Source: DALYJJ01 sp031969915
GTDB taxonomy: Bacteria > Acidobacteriota > Terriglobia > Bryobacterales > Bryobacteraceae
Direction: 5' to 3'
Assembly: GCA_031969915.1 (NCBI GenBank)
Contig: DALYJJ010000004.1
Span: forward strand, 1-64,000
Length of the DNA stretch: 64,000 bases
Within the stretch, counting starts at the first letter, position 1. Each line of letters starts with the position of its first letter. The notes under the pieces were generated by a model, which worked only from the letters and a program-made list of their open reading frames with translations, made no database searches and had not been told where the DNA came from. Shown here piece by piece: positions 50,386-58,899 of this stretch. The position numbers and the translations under genes were made by a program.

Positions 50386-52911
50386 ATGACGCCGATCGGG
50401 CGCAACACGCCGCGCACGTCCTGGTGGGATGGACTCTCCGTCCGCTGGGTGTGGTTGACGATTCCCCTGGCCGCTCTCTCCATTTACTTCGGCGCTTCGC
50501 TCCTCCGGACAGCCTCGGAACTGCGGTCCCGGATCGATCGGACTTCGCAGGCCACCCAGCTTCTGGCGGCGATTCGGGACGCCGAAGACCGTGTGCGGGT
50601 GGAGCAACTGAAGGCGCTCGAACCACGGCTGGCGCCCGAACTGGACCGGCGGGACCTTCAACAGGCCGCGCACGTCCTGGCGCAGATCGAGCGGGAACAG
50701 GTGGCCGAGCTGCACGCCAAATGGGACAAGGTCTGGTGGCTGCTGGTGCTGTTCATGGCGCTGGCGGTAGTTCCGATCCTGCTGGCGACGTCGCATCGAA
50801 TCGAGTCGCGGCGGTGGCGGGCGGTGGAGGCAGCACTGCGCGATTCCGAAGCGCGATTCCGGGAACTTTTCGACAACGTCATCGAGGGTGTGTATCAGAG
50901 TTCGCCCGACGGCACGATCCTCTCCGCCAACGCGGCCCTGATCCGAATGCTGGGTTTCGAGTCGGAGCGGGAGTTGAAGAGAGTGAATGTCGGGCGGACG
51001 CTCTACGTTCACGCGGCGGACCGCGAACGGGTGATGGAGAAGATGCGCCGGGATGGCGAGGTGCGCAACGAGGAACTGACGCTCCGCCGCAAAGACGGGC
51101 GGCAGATCACGGTGCTCGAAAACGCCCGCCTGGTGACCAACGGCCAGGGGCGGGCGCTGTACTTCGAAGGCACGCTGACGGACATTACGGACCGCAAGTT
51201 GGCGGAGCGGGACCGGATGCAGTATACGCGGGAGTTGGAAGAGGCGCGGCTGCGGCTGGAAGAGCAGGCGCAACAGTTGCTGGCCCAGTCGGTGGAACTG
51301 CGGGAGGCGCGCGACGCGGCGCTGCAGGCATCGCGGCTGAAGTCGGAGTTTGTGGCTAACGTGAGTCATGAATTCCGGACGCCGATGAACGGGGTCATCG
51401 GCATGGCGAACCTGCTGCTGGAAGGCGAACTGAGCATCGACCAGCGGGACCGGATTCTGACCATTCGCGACTCGGGCGAGGCGCTGTTGACGCTGCTCAA
51501 CGACATCCTAGATCTTTCGAAAATCGAGGCCGGGCGCATGGACTTCGAGGACATCGAGTTTCAGTTGCGGCGGACGATCGAGGACGTGGTGGAGTTGCTG
51601 TCCGTCCGTGCGGCGGCGAAGGGCCTGGAACTGGTGAGCGAAGTGGACCCGGAGGTTCCCGAGCTGATGCGGGCCGATTCCCTGCGCCTGCGGCAGGTGT
51701 TGACGAACCTGCTGGGCAACGCCATCAAGTTCACCGAGTCGGGCGAGGTGGAAGTGAGCGTTCGCGTGGCGGAGCGGACCGGCGAGATGGTGACGCTGCG
51801 TTTCGACGTGCGGGACACGGGCATCGGCATCTCCGACGAGGCGCGCTCGCGGCTCTTCAAGCCGTTCAGCCAGGCGGACGGATCCACCAGCCGGCGCTAC
51901 GGAGGGAGCGGGTTGGGGCTGGCGATCTCGCGGCAGTTGATTGAGCGGATGGGCGGAGCGATCGGTTTGGAGAGCGCGCCGGGAGCGGGGTCCCGTTTCT
52001 GGTTCACGCTGCCGGTGATTGCGCGGGCGGACGTCAGCGAAGTGAGCCGGAAGGCGCTCGCCGGGCGGCGTGTGCTGCTGGTGGAACGGAACGCGACCGC
52101 CCGGAGCGCCCTGGCGCGCCTGGTTTCTTCGTGGGGGGCCGCGGTGGAGCCGGCGGCGGGCTCCGGCGAGGCAATGGAACGGCTGCAGTCCGGGGAGGCC
52201 TTCGACACCGTGATCGTCGCCACACCCGACACCGCGACGGCGGCAGCGTACGCCCGGCTGGGCCAACATCAACCGGCCTGGCGCCGGATGTCGCGGCTGC
52301 TGCTGGCGCCGCGCAGTTTCCCGGGCACGGCGCAGGGCTTCGACCGGGTGTTGCATAAACCGGTCCGGGAATCAGCCTTGCGGTGTGCACTGGCGGAGAT
52401 GCGCTGGCCGCAGCCGACCGAGGCGCATTCGCTGGCGCGGCTGAGCCGGCAGGCCAGCCAGGAGCCGCGGCCGCTGGCGGGACGCGGGCCGATTCTGCTC
52501 GCAGAGGACAACCTGGTCAACCAGCGGGTAGCGGTGGGGCTGCTGGCGAAGCTGGGGATCGATGTCGACGTCGTGTCAAACGGGGCGGAGGCCCTGGCGG
52601 CGCTGGACCGGATGCGCTACCGGCTGATTCTGATGGACTGCCAGATGCCGGAATTGGACGGCTTCCAAGCCACGGCGCTGATCCGCGCCAAGCCGGGACC
52701 GAACTCCCGGATCCCCATCATTGCGCTGACGGCGAACGCCATGCAGAGCGATCGGGATCGCTGTTTGGCGGCGGGCATGGACGATTACCTGAGCAAGCCG
52801 GTGAATCCCAAGAGACTCGCGGAACTCCTGGAACGCTGGCTGCCGGTACCGACCCTGCGCATGCCGGCGTCTCTGGTACGGGCCGCGGCGGAGAGGGCCG
52901 CCGGAGCCTGA
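50386..52911 (+). CDS. Hybrid sensor histidine kinase with degenerate and active receivers
   Basis: An 841-aa protein. Two membrane helices (about 21-40 and 117-135) flank a short periplasmic helical region. A PAS domain lies at about 152-270. HisKA has H328 in NVSHEFRTPMNG; the ATPase domain has NLLGNAIKFTESG and GGSGLGLAISRQ. A first receiver (about 565-660) begins RRVLLVERNATARS, with ER where two acidic residues are needed, so it is inactive. The second (about 705-820) is complete: LAEDNLVNQRVA, LILMDCQMPELDG and DYLSKPV. ATG 50386 is preferred over GTG 50377 (AGGTG upstream). Confidence 0.9.
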   Translation: MTPIGRNTPRTSWWDGLSVRWVWLTIPLAALSIYFGASLLRTASELRSRIDRTSQATQLLAAIRDAEDRVRVEQLKALEPRLAPELDRRDLQQAAHVLAQIEREQVAELHAKWDKVWWLLVLFMALAVVPILLATSHRIESRRWRAVEAALRDSEARFRELFDNVIEGVYQSSPDGTILSANAALIRMLGFESERELKRVNVGRTLYVHAADRERVMEKMRRDGEVRNEELTLRRKDGRQITVLENARLVTNGQGRALYFEGTLTDITDRKLAERDRMQYTRELEEARLRLEEQAQQLLAQSVELREARDAALQASRLKSEFVANVSHEFRTPMNGVIGMANLLLEGELSIDQRDRILTIRDSGEALLTLLNDILDLSKIEAGRMDFEDIEFQLRRTIEDVVELLSVRAAAKGLELVSEVDPEVPELMRADSLRLRQVLTNLLGNAIKFTESGEVEVSVRVAERTGEMVTLRFDVRDTGIGISDEARSRLFKPFSQADGSTSRRYGGSGLGLAISRQLIERMGGAIGLESAPGAGSRFWFTLPVIARADVSEVSRKALAGRRVLLVERNATARSALARLVSSWGAAVEPAAGSGEAMERLQSGEAFDTVIVATPDTATAAAYARLGQHQPAWRRMSRLLLAPRSFPGTAQGFDRVLHKPVRESALRCALAEMRWPQPTEAHSLARLSRQASQEPRPLAGRGPILLAEDNLVNQRVAVGLLAKLGIDVDVVSNGAEALAALDRMRYRLILMDCQMPELDGFQATALIRAKPGPNSRIPIIALTANAMQSDRDRCLAAGMDDYLSKPVNPKRLAELLERWLPVPTLRMPASLVRAAAERAAGA

Positions 52912-52919
52912 GACCGGAC

Positions 52920-53111
52920 TCAGTTGACCGCGAGCCTGGCCAGGCGGCTTGCCGGGAGCAACTCCGTGCTCTCCAGGTAGTCCTCGATCAGCCTTTGAAC
53001 GAATTCCTCGGGCTGCATGTTCAACAGACCGGCCTCAAATGCAACTCTGTTCAACAAATCGCTATCAAATGTCAAATGCTTGTAATTCGCGCCTGACCTC
53101 ATAAAAGACAC
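52920..53111 (-). CDS. Small protein, possible ribbon-helix-helix type
   Basis: A 63-aa protein. Residues about 10-45 (KHLTFDSDLLNRVAFEAGLLN then PEEFVQRLIEDYLEST) resemble the strand-helix-helix of small DNA-binding or antitoxin-like proteins. GTG 53111 is chosen because GGAGGG lies 4 bases upstream. The first 60 bases of its upstream region (53100-53165) are markedly AT-rich compared with the surroundings. No toxin partner is visible. Confidence 0.45.
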   Translation of the reverse strand: MSFMRSGANYKHLTFDSDLLNRVAFEAGLLNMQPEEFVQRLIEDYLESTELLPASRLARLAVN

Positions 53112-53260
53112 ACGTCCCTCCGGGAAAATGCAACGCACTATTTAGTTTTTTAGTAATTTTCACTCTACGGTTTTAGTGGTCTGGGGCGCAAGAGAAAACT
53201 GGTACTCCCAGGACGAAATCTTCTGTCTGCAACCCGTGCGCTATATTGGGACTTAGCCCT

Positions 53261-54442
53261 ATGCCGTTCGCCTCCATCGAGGAAGCCCTCGCAGACTTCC
53301 GCGCCGGCCGGATGCTGGTGGTGGTCGACGATGAAGACCGCGAGAACGAAGGCGACCTGACTCTGGCCGCCGAGATGGCCACGCCCGAAGCGATCAATTT
53401 CATGGCCGTCCACGGCCGCGGACTGGTGTGCCTGGCGCTGGCGGCGGACCTGTGCGAGCGGTTGCGGCTGCCGTTGATGACGCCGAACAATACCTCCAAC
53501 TTCGGGACGGCGTTCACCGAGTCCATCGACGCGCGCGAGGGGGTCACCACGGGCATCTCCGCCGCGGACCGGGCGCACACCATCCGGCTGGCGATGCGGG
53601 AAACGACGCGGCCGGAGGATCTGGCCCGGCCGGGACACGTCTTTCCGCTGCGGGCCCGCGAGGGAGGAGTGTTGGTCCGGGCCGGGCAGACCGAAGCGGC
53701 GGTGGATCTGGCGCGGATGTGCGGCCTACGGCCGGGCGGCGTGATCTGCGAAATCATGAACCCGGACGGGAGCATGTCGCGAGTTCCCGAACTCAAGGAA
53801 TTCTGTGCGGTCCACGGGCTGAAGATGATTTCTGTAGCCGAATTGATCCGCTACCGGCTCCAGCATGAACGTTTCGTTCAGCGGACCGGACAGGGAAAAA
53901 TACAAACGGCTTTCGGTGAGTTCGAGACCTATTCTTATTCAAGTCTCGTGGACCCGGAACAGCACATCGCGCTCGTTCTAGGAGACGTGTCGGCGCAGGA
54001 CGAAGTGTTGGTGCGCATGCACTCACACTGCGTCTATGGCGATGTCTTCGGCTCCACCGAGTGCGACTGCCAGCGGCTGGTTCGCGATTCGCTCCGCCGG
54101 ATCGCGGAGGAGGGCCGCGGCGTGTTGGTCTACCTGCACCAGACCGGCCCTGGTCTTCGGCGAGAGCGCGACGCCCAGGGGACTGTGCGGCTGGTTTCGC
54201 ACTCCCGGGGCTTCATGCACTACGCGACGCCCGACGGACAACGGCTGCTGCAGCATGAGGTGGGCGTTGGAGCCCAGATCCTTCGCGACCTGGGGCTGCG
54301 GCGCATCCGGCTGCTCACCAACCATCCCCGGAAGCTGGTGGGCCTGGAAGGGTTCGGGATCGAAGTCGCCGGCCAGGCGCCGGTAAACACTGCGCAGGAG
54401 CCGGTTGCTAATTCGGCAACCGGGCGTCCGTCTGATGCGTAG
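53261..54442 (+). CDS. ribBA: RibBA-type protein: DHBP synthase with degenerate GTP cyclohydrolase II domain
   Basis: A 393-aa riboflavin-pathway protein. Residues 1-200 are an intact RibB (VVVDDEDRENEGDLTLAAE, TTGISAADRAHTI, GHVFPLRAREGGVL), making dihydroxybutanone phosphate from ribulose 5-phosphate. Residues 205-393 have the RibA fold and its zinc ligands C257, C268, C270. But the catalytic motif QEGRGIGL reads QTGPGL (294-299), losing the Glu and Arg, and the following K/AY segment is rewritten. So the second activity is probably lost, as in the RibBX type. ATG 53261 is chosen over TTG 53246. No FMN riboswitch seen upstream. Confidence 0.88.
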   Translation: MPFASIEEALADFRAGRMLVVVDDEDRENEGDLTLAAEMATPEAINFMAVHGRGLVCLALAADLCERLRLPLMTPNNTSNFGTAFTESIDAREGVTTGISAADRAHTIRLAMRETTRPEDLARPGHVFPLRAREGGVLVRAGQTEAAVDLARMCGLRPGGVICEIMNPDGSMSRVPELKEFCAVHGLKMISVAELIRYRLQHERFVQRTGQGKIQTAFGEFETYSYSSLVDPEQHIALVLGDVSAQDEVLVRMHSHCVYGDVFGSTECDCQRLVRDSLRRIAEEGRGVLVYLHQTGPGLRRERDAQGTVRLVSHSRGFMHYATPDGQRLLQHEVGVGAQILRDLGLRRIRLLTNHPRKLVGLEGFGIEVAGQAPVNTAQEPVANSATGRPSDA

Positions 54443-54460
54443 GAGAGGACAGGATCAAAT

Positions 54461-55420
54461 ATGAAGACCGCACTTGTCGCCGTGTTCGCCGGGCTCTTGT
54501 TGGTGGCGGCGCCGGCCGCTGCCGTGGACGCCGAATTGCTGGGAATGGTGATGCCTGAAGCCCGGTTCGTCGGCGGGGTGAACGTGATGGAGGCAAAGGC
54601 CTCGCCGTTCGGCCGCTATCTGCTGACCAAGATTCAGGCGGAAGAGGACGAGTTCCGCCGCTTCATCGAGAAGACTGGCTTTGACCCGCGGCAGGACGTT
54701 CGCGAGATGCTGGTCGCCTCCACGGGCGAAAAGGACAACGGGTTGGTGCTGGTTGCAGGCAGCTTCGCCACCGCGCGAATTCTGGCGGCGGCGCGGGTCG
54801 AGGGCCTGACGGTGACCAAGTATAAGGACGCGGACATCATCGTCATGCAGAAGCCGGGCGCCGCGCCGGCCGAGCGGACACCCTGGGTGGCGCTTCTGAA
54901 CGGCACCGTCGCGGTGGTGGGGGAACAGGGGTTGGTGAAAGGTGCCATCGACCGCCGGGGCAGCATCTCCCTGAAGGCATCCCTCGCGCAGAGCGCCCGG
55001 AACTGGAGCACGCAGTATCACGCCTGGATGACCACCGATCAGCCGGCGGCGAAGCTGGGTTCCGCTCCCACCGCGCCGGGTACGCCGTCAACCAACCCGG
55101 TGCGCCCGGAGTATCTCCAGGCGATTGACGAGGCGAGCGGCGGCATCAAGTTCGGCTCGCAGATGGTGGATATCGCGAGCGAAGCGCTGGCGCGCACGGA
55201 ACGCGACGCGCAAGCGCTGGTGGACGTGGCCCGCTTCCTGGCTACGCTCGCGGCGGGCCAGCAGCAAATGCCTCCGGCGGTGGCCGCCTTGCTGCAATCC
55301 ATGCAGGTTCGCAACGACGGAAAGACCTTCCGCATGTCGGCCAGCATGCCGGAAGCTGACTTGGAGAAGTTACTCGAAACGCCGAAACGGCCGGCGTCGA
55401 AGTCGGCCGCCGTGCGCTAA
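54461..55420 (+). CDS. Secreted protein, function unknown
   Basis: A 319-aa protein with a signal peptide (MKTALVAVFAGLLLVAAPAAA). The mature part alternates alpha and beta segments (MPEARFVGGVNVMEAKASPF, ADIIVMQKPGAAP, ALLNGTVAVVGEQGLVKGAI) and recalls acidobacterial exported proteins of unknown role that follow one pattern: a DUF3352-like fold is possible. GAGGACAGG lies upstream of the ATG. It follows RibBA by 18 bases but has no evident link to riboflavin. Confidence 0.72.
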   Translation: MKTALVAVFAGLLLVAAPAAAVDAELLGMVMPEARFVGGVNVMEAKASPFGRYLLTKIQAEEDEFRRFIEKTGFDPRQDVREMLVASTGEKDNGLVLVAGSFATARILAAARVEGLTVTKYKDADIIVMQKPGAAPAERTPWVALLNGTVAVVGEQGLVKGAIDRRGSISLKASLAQSARNWSTQYHAWMTTDQPAAKLGSAPTAPGTPSTNPVRPEYLQAIDEASGGIKFGSQMVDIASEALARTERDAQALVDVARFLATLAAGQQQMPPAVAALLQSMQVRNDGKTFRMSASMPEADLEKLLETPKRPASKSAAVR

Positions 55421-55440
55421 CTCAACATAACTTGCAGGCC

Positions 55441-55499
55441 CCTCCGAAGCCCCGGTGATCGCTCGTTTCGAGCGGCCGGGGCTTCGGCGTTTCGGGAGG
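55441..55499 (+). terminator. Long GC hairpin, probable terminator
   Basis: CCGAAGCCCCGG (55444-55455) pairs with CCGGGGCTTCGG (55476-55487) and encloses a second hairpin, CGCTCG-TTT-CGAGCG (55460-55474). CCTCC and GGGAGG can extend the base. It lacks a real U tract (only CGTTTCGG follows), so it may act as an RNA-stabilising end or a terminator with helper factors. Confidence 0.5.
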
Positions 55500-55554
55500 C
55501 AATGCAAAGCTACCGAATGTAAGCGATATCAATGCGATTCGTCCGTTTTTTGAG

Positions 55555-55583
55555 TTGCCCCGCCTCGAAGCCGGACTTATAAT
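55555..55583 (+). promoter_or_regulatory. Promoter of the NHL-repeat gene
   Basis: TTGCCC (55555-55560), a 17-base spacer and a perfect TATAAT (55578-55583). The start should be near 55590, about 36 bases before the ATG. One of the best sigma-70 promoters in the window. Confidence 0.65.
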
Positions 55584-55625
55584 CGGCGTGTCAGACCTGA
55601 TTATCCTGTTTTGTAACACAGCGAC

Positions 55626-58600
55626 ATGCTCTCACGAATCGTCAGTCCCATCTTGTTGTTCGTTTTACTGGATATCGCCTCGCCTCTTTTCGGGCAGGAC
55701 TACTGGGCCGTCCCCGTAGCGGGCCGGACTCGCTTCCAGGAAGGCGGGCAGGTAGCAGCGACGCCGCTCCGGGCCCCGACCGCGGTGGTCCGGGATCGCA
55801 CTGGTAACCTCTACATAGCCGATCGCTACGACGCGCGCATTCTTCGGGTAAGTCCCACGGGAGTCGTGACAACCTATGCGGGCACGGGTTTCAGCGGCTT
55901 TACCGGGGACGGAGGACCCGCCAACATGGCCCGGATCGGAGCGCAAGTTACGGGGATGGCGATAGACCGCGACGGGACGCTCTATTTCGCCGACACGGAC
56001 AATTATCGTGTCCGAAAAATCACACCGGCGGGAGTCATTTCCACGGTTATCGGCACCGGCCGGCCACAGTTCAACGCGAACTTCATCGAAGGCGGTCCGG
56101 CGACGGCCTCGGTGATCACGCCTTGGTCGGTGGCGCTCGATGGGCAAGGGAACTTGTATGTGTCCGACGCCTCCATCTGGATCTCGTTGGCGGTCGGCAG
56201 CGGCGTCGAATTGGGTCTTCGCTTTTCGGTTCGCAAGATCGACCTCCGCGGCAACGTGACCACGGTTGCGGGAGGCGGCCCACCGGAGTTTCGGGGCGAT
56301 GGAGGTCCCGCCAAGGACGCCCGGGTGGGGGACGTGGAGGGCCTGGCCGTGGACGCGGCGGGGAACCTCTACCTGTCGGACGCCGGTAATTTCCGCGTTC
56401 GAAAGGTATCGGTGGACGGCGTTATCACGACCATTGCCGGTAACGGACAAGGCGCTTACAGCAGCGACAATACCTTTGCGACGGGCACCGGCCTGACGCC
56501 GGCCGGACTCGCGGTGGACGCGAATGGGGACGTCTATGTCGCCGATGAGGCCGCGTCGCGAATTCGACGGATCGACGCTCGCACAGGCCTCATCGCAACC
56601 GTGGCCGGTTCCGCGACGTTCGGCTTCCAGGGCGATGGCGGGCTGCCCACTAATGCGCGGCTGGCCCGGCCGAGCGATGTGTTTCTGACTGCGCCGGGCG
56701 AGTTTCTGATCGCGGACACTTTGAACGGGAGGGTCAGGCGGGTGGCGCGCGCGACGATCGATACAGTGGCGGGGGCCGGCGACGGCGCGGGGGGATTGGC
56801 TGCTGAAGCGTTCCTGAACCAACCGACGATGGCGATCGCCGATCCGCAAGGCGGCGTCTTGATTGCCGACCGGCGCAACCACTCGCTGCGGCGGGTCAGC
56901 CCGACGGGGCAGATCGCGCGGTACGCGGGCGACGGCTATCCCGGCTTTTGGGACGGCACGTCGTCGCTCGCCCTGTTCCAGAGCCCAATGGCCATGGTGA
57001 GCGACCAGTCGGGGGCCATCTACGTAGCGGACACGGAAAACCATCGCATCCGGAAGATCGCAAACGGCGTTGTGACCACGATCGCGGGCACCGGCGTGAG
57101 CGGGTTTTCCGGCGACGGCGGCGCGGCCACGGGAGCACGTCTGTCCTATCCCACCGGGGTGGCGACAGACGCTCTCTTCAACATCTACATTGCCGACTGG
57201 GGGAACAGCCGCGTACGGCGGATCGCGCCGAACGGCGTGATTACCACGGTGGCGGGCAACGGCCGGTGGCAGTTCGTCGCCGACGGCATGCAGGCAACTG
57301 TGGCGCAGGTGGATCCCTTCGCCGTCGCGGTGAGCCGAACGGGCGAGATGTTCATTGCCGATCGGGACAACCATCGGATCCGCCGGGTGGATCTTTCTGG
57401 AGTGATCTCCACTGCGGCGGGTAGCTCTCCCGGCTTCAGCGGAGATGGCGGGGCGGCGGCGGCAGCCCGGCTGTTCTCGCCCTCCGGCGTGGCCTTCGAT
57501 AGCGACGGGAATCTGTTTATCGCCGACTACGACAACTTCCGCGTACGGCGGATTGACACGCGGGGAACGATCACGACCATCGCGGGGAACGGCCTGCCGC
57601 GCACTGTGGACGAGGGAGGGCCGGCCCTGCAGGTTGGGATCGATCCGTTCTCCGTGTCGGTGGATTCGAGAGGCAACCTGTTCATCGCGGAGCCGTTCAA
57701 CGACCGCGTCCGCCGGATCTACCCGCGCACGGTTTCGGCCGCGGCCGCTGCCTCCGCAGTGCAGCTTGCGGGAACAACCGGCCAAGCCATCAGCGATCCG
57801 CTGGTAGTGCGCATCGTGGACACCACAGGAGCGCCCATGCAGGGCGTGCGAGTGCGGTTCGCCGTGACCTCGGGCGCGGCGCGGCTGGACCCCGCCGAGG
57901 CGGTGACCGACGCGTCGGGCCTGGCGCGTTCGACCGTCCTGCTGGGAGACACGCCGGGCGAGGTGGTAGTGACCGCGACGGTAGCGGGCATCGCACCGGT
58001 CACATTCCGGATCACGGTGACGGCGGCGCGACCCGGTCCCCGCATCGACCCTGGCGGCGTGGTGGGCGCCGGGCTCACCCGGCCGCCCGTTCGCGCTTTG
58101 ACTCCGAAGGGACTGATGACGATCTTTGGGCAGAACTTCTTCGCTGGTACTGCCATTCGACAGGTCACCGAGGCGGACTATGAGAACGGACGCGTGCCGG
58201 CGCGCTTCGCCGGTGTCTGCGTGCAGGTGGGCGAGGTGCGGGCACCGATCCTCGTGGTCACCGCGACCCAGATCACCTTTCAGTCTCCGCGCGTGCCCCC
58301 GGGGACTACCGCCGTTCCGGTACGCGTCATCACGGCCTGCGGGACTGCCGACGAGCAGCGAAGTGCGCCGGAGACCGTGGAGGTGCGCTCCGCCGCGCCG
58401 GAATTCTTCTACTTCCTGCAACGGTCCGACGGCACGAATCCGGTGGCCGCGGCGAACGCCGTTACCGGACGCTACGTGGGCTTGCCGGGGATGATTTCAG
58501 GCGTGGAGTTCGCGCCCGCCCAACCGGGCGACGTCCTCACCGTGTATCTCACCGGAGTGGGCCAGACGAATCCCGACTTCGAACCGGGCGAGGCCGGCGA

Positions 58601-58820
58601 CCGCGCCGCCCGCGCCACGGGAGCCGTTCGGGTTTGGATTGGCCAGACGGAACTGGCGGCGGAGGATGTTCTGTACACCGGCATCACGCCGTTCAGCCCG
58701 GGGCTGTACCAGCTCAATCTGCGCGTGCCGGCGGGTACCGGGGATGGCGATCATCGCCTGCTGATCTCCGTGGATGGAGCGCAGTCGCCGCCCCCGGCGG
58801 TGTTGATCGTCCGGCGCTAA
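55626..58820 (+). CDS. Secreted NHL-repeat protein with Solibacter-type C-terminal domain
   Basis: 1064 aa with a signal peptide (MLSRIVSPILLFVLLDIASPLFG). Residues 45-700 hold about 12 NHL units built on (I/L)ADxxNxRVRxI...TIAGTGxxGFxGDGGPA (for example IADWGNSRVRRI, IADRDNHRIRRV), which form two beta-propellers. Residues about 710-800 are an Ig-like domain (APMQGVRVRFAVTSGAARLD). Residues 815-1064 are the C-terminal domain typical of Solibacter secreted proteins (LTPKGLMTIFGQNFFAGTAI, PGDVLTVYLTGVGQTNPDFE). Surface exposure and binding are likely; no enzyme site is seen. Confidence 0.9.
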   Translation: MLSRIVSPILLFVLLDIASPLFGQDYWAVPVAGRTRFQEGGQVAATPLRAPTAVVRDRTGNLYIADRYDARILRVSPTGVVTTYAGTGFSGFTGDGGPANMARIGAQVTGMAIDRDGTLYFADTDNYRVRKITPAGVISTVIGTGRPQFNANFIEGGPATASVITPWSVALDGQGNLYVSDASIWISLAVGSGVELGLRFSVRKIDLRGNVTTVAGGGPPEFRGDGGPAKDARVGDVEGLAVDAAGNLYLSDAGNFRVRKVSVDGVITTIAGNGQGAYSSDNTFATGTGLTPAGLAVDANGDVYVADEAASRIRRIDARTGLIATVAGSATFGFQGDGGLPTNARLARPSDVFLTAPGEFLIADTLNGRVRRVARATIDTVAGAGDGAGGLAAEAFLNQPTMAIADPQGGVLIADRRNHSLRRVSPTGQIARYAGDGYPGFWDGTSSLALFQSPMAMVSDQSGAIYVADTENHRIRKIANGVVTTIAGTGVSGFSGDGGAATGARLSYPTGVATDALFNIYIADWGNSRVRRIAPNGVITTVAGNGRWQFVADGMQATVAQVDPFAVAVSRTGEMFIADRDNHRIRRVDLSGVISTAAGSSPGFSGDGGAAAAARLFSPSGVAFDSDGNLFIADYDNFRVRRIDTRGTITTIAGNGLPRTVDEGGPALQVGIDPFSVSVDSRGNLFIAEPFNDRVRRIYPRTVSAAAAASAVQLAGTTGQAISDPLVVRIVDTTGAPMQGVRVRFAVTSGAARLDPAEAVTDASGLARSTVLLGDTPGEVVVTATVAGIAPVTFRITVTAARPGPRIDPGGVVGAGLTRPPVRALTPKGLMTIFGQNFFAGTAIRQVTEADYENGRVPARFAGVCVQVGEVRAPILVVTATQITFQSPRVPPGTTAVPVRVITACGTADEQRSAPETVEVRSAAPEFFYFLQRSDGTNPVAAANAVTGRYVGLPGMISGVEFAPAQPGDVLTVYLTGVGQTNPDFEPGEAGDRAARATGAVRVWIGQTELAAEDVLYTGITPFSPGLYQLNLRVPAGTGDGDHRLLISVDGAQSPPPAVLIVRR

Positions 58821-58845
58821 CGGGGGCCGTCCTCACGGGCTCGCG

Positions 58846-58874
58846 ACAGGTGGCGGAGCGGCGCCGCCACCTGT
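58846..58874 (+). terminator. Perfect 11-bp hairpin after the NHL gene
   Basis: ACAGGTGGCGG (58846-58856), 7-base loop, CCGCCACCTGT (58864-58874). No U tract follows. It lies between the NHL stop and the next start, only 26 bases before ATG 58900. Confidence 0.45.
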
Positions 58875-58899
58875 GATCCAATACGCAAGTGAGGCGGAT

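Noticed and set aside
53139..53260. FMN riboswitch before ribBA
   Set aside because: None of the conserved FMN-aptamer segments could be found in this 122-base stretch; likewise no TPP riboswitch before thiG.
55800..57720. Regularly spaced repeats resembling a CRISPR-like array
   Set aside because: The period is about 160-180 bases and the repeats encode NHL units; no short identical repeats with unique spacers.
55665..58421. Long open frame on the minus strand (918 codons) opposite the NHL gene
   Set aside because: It is antisense to a repeat protein with clear domains; the open frame comes from high GC and repeated codons. Its own translation has no recognisable domain.
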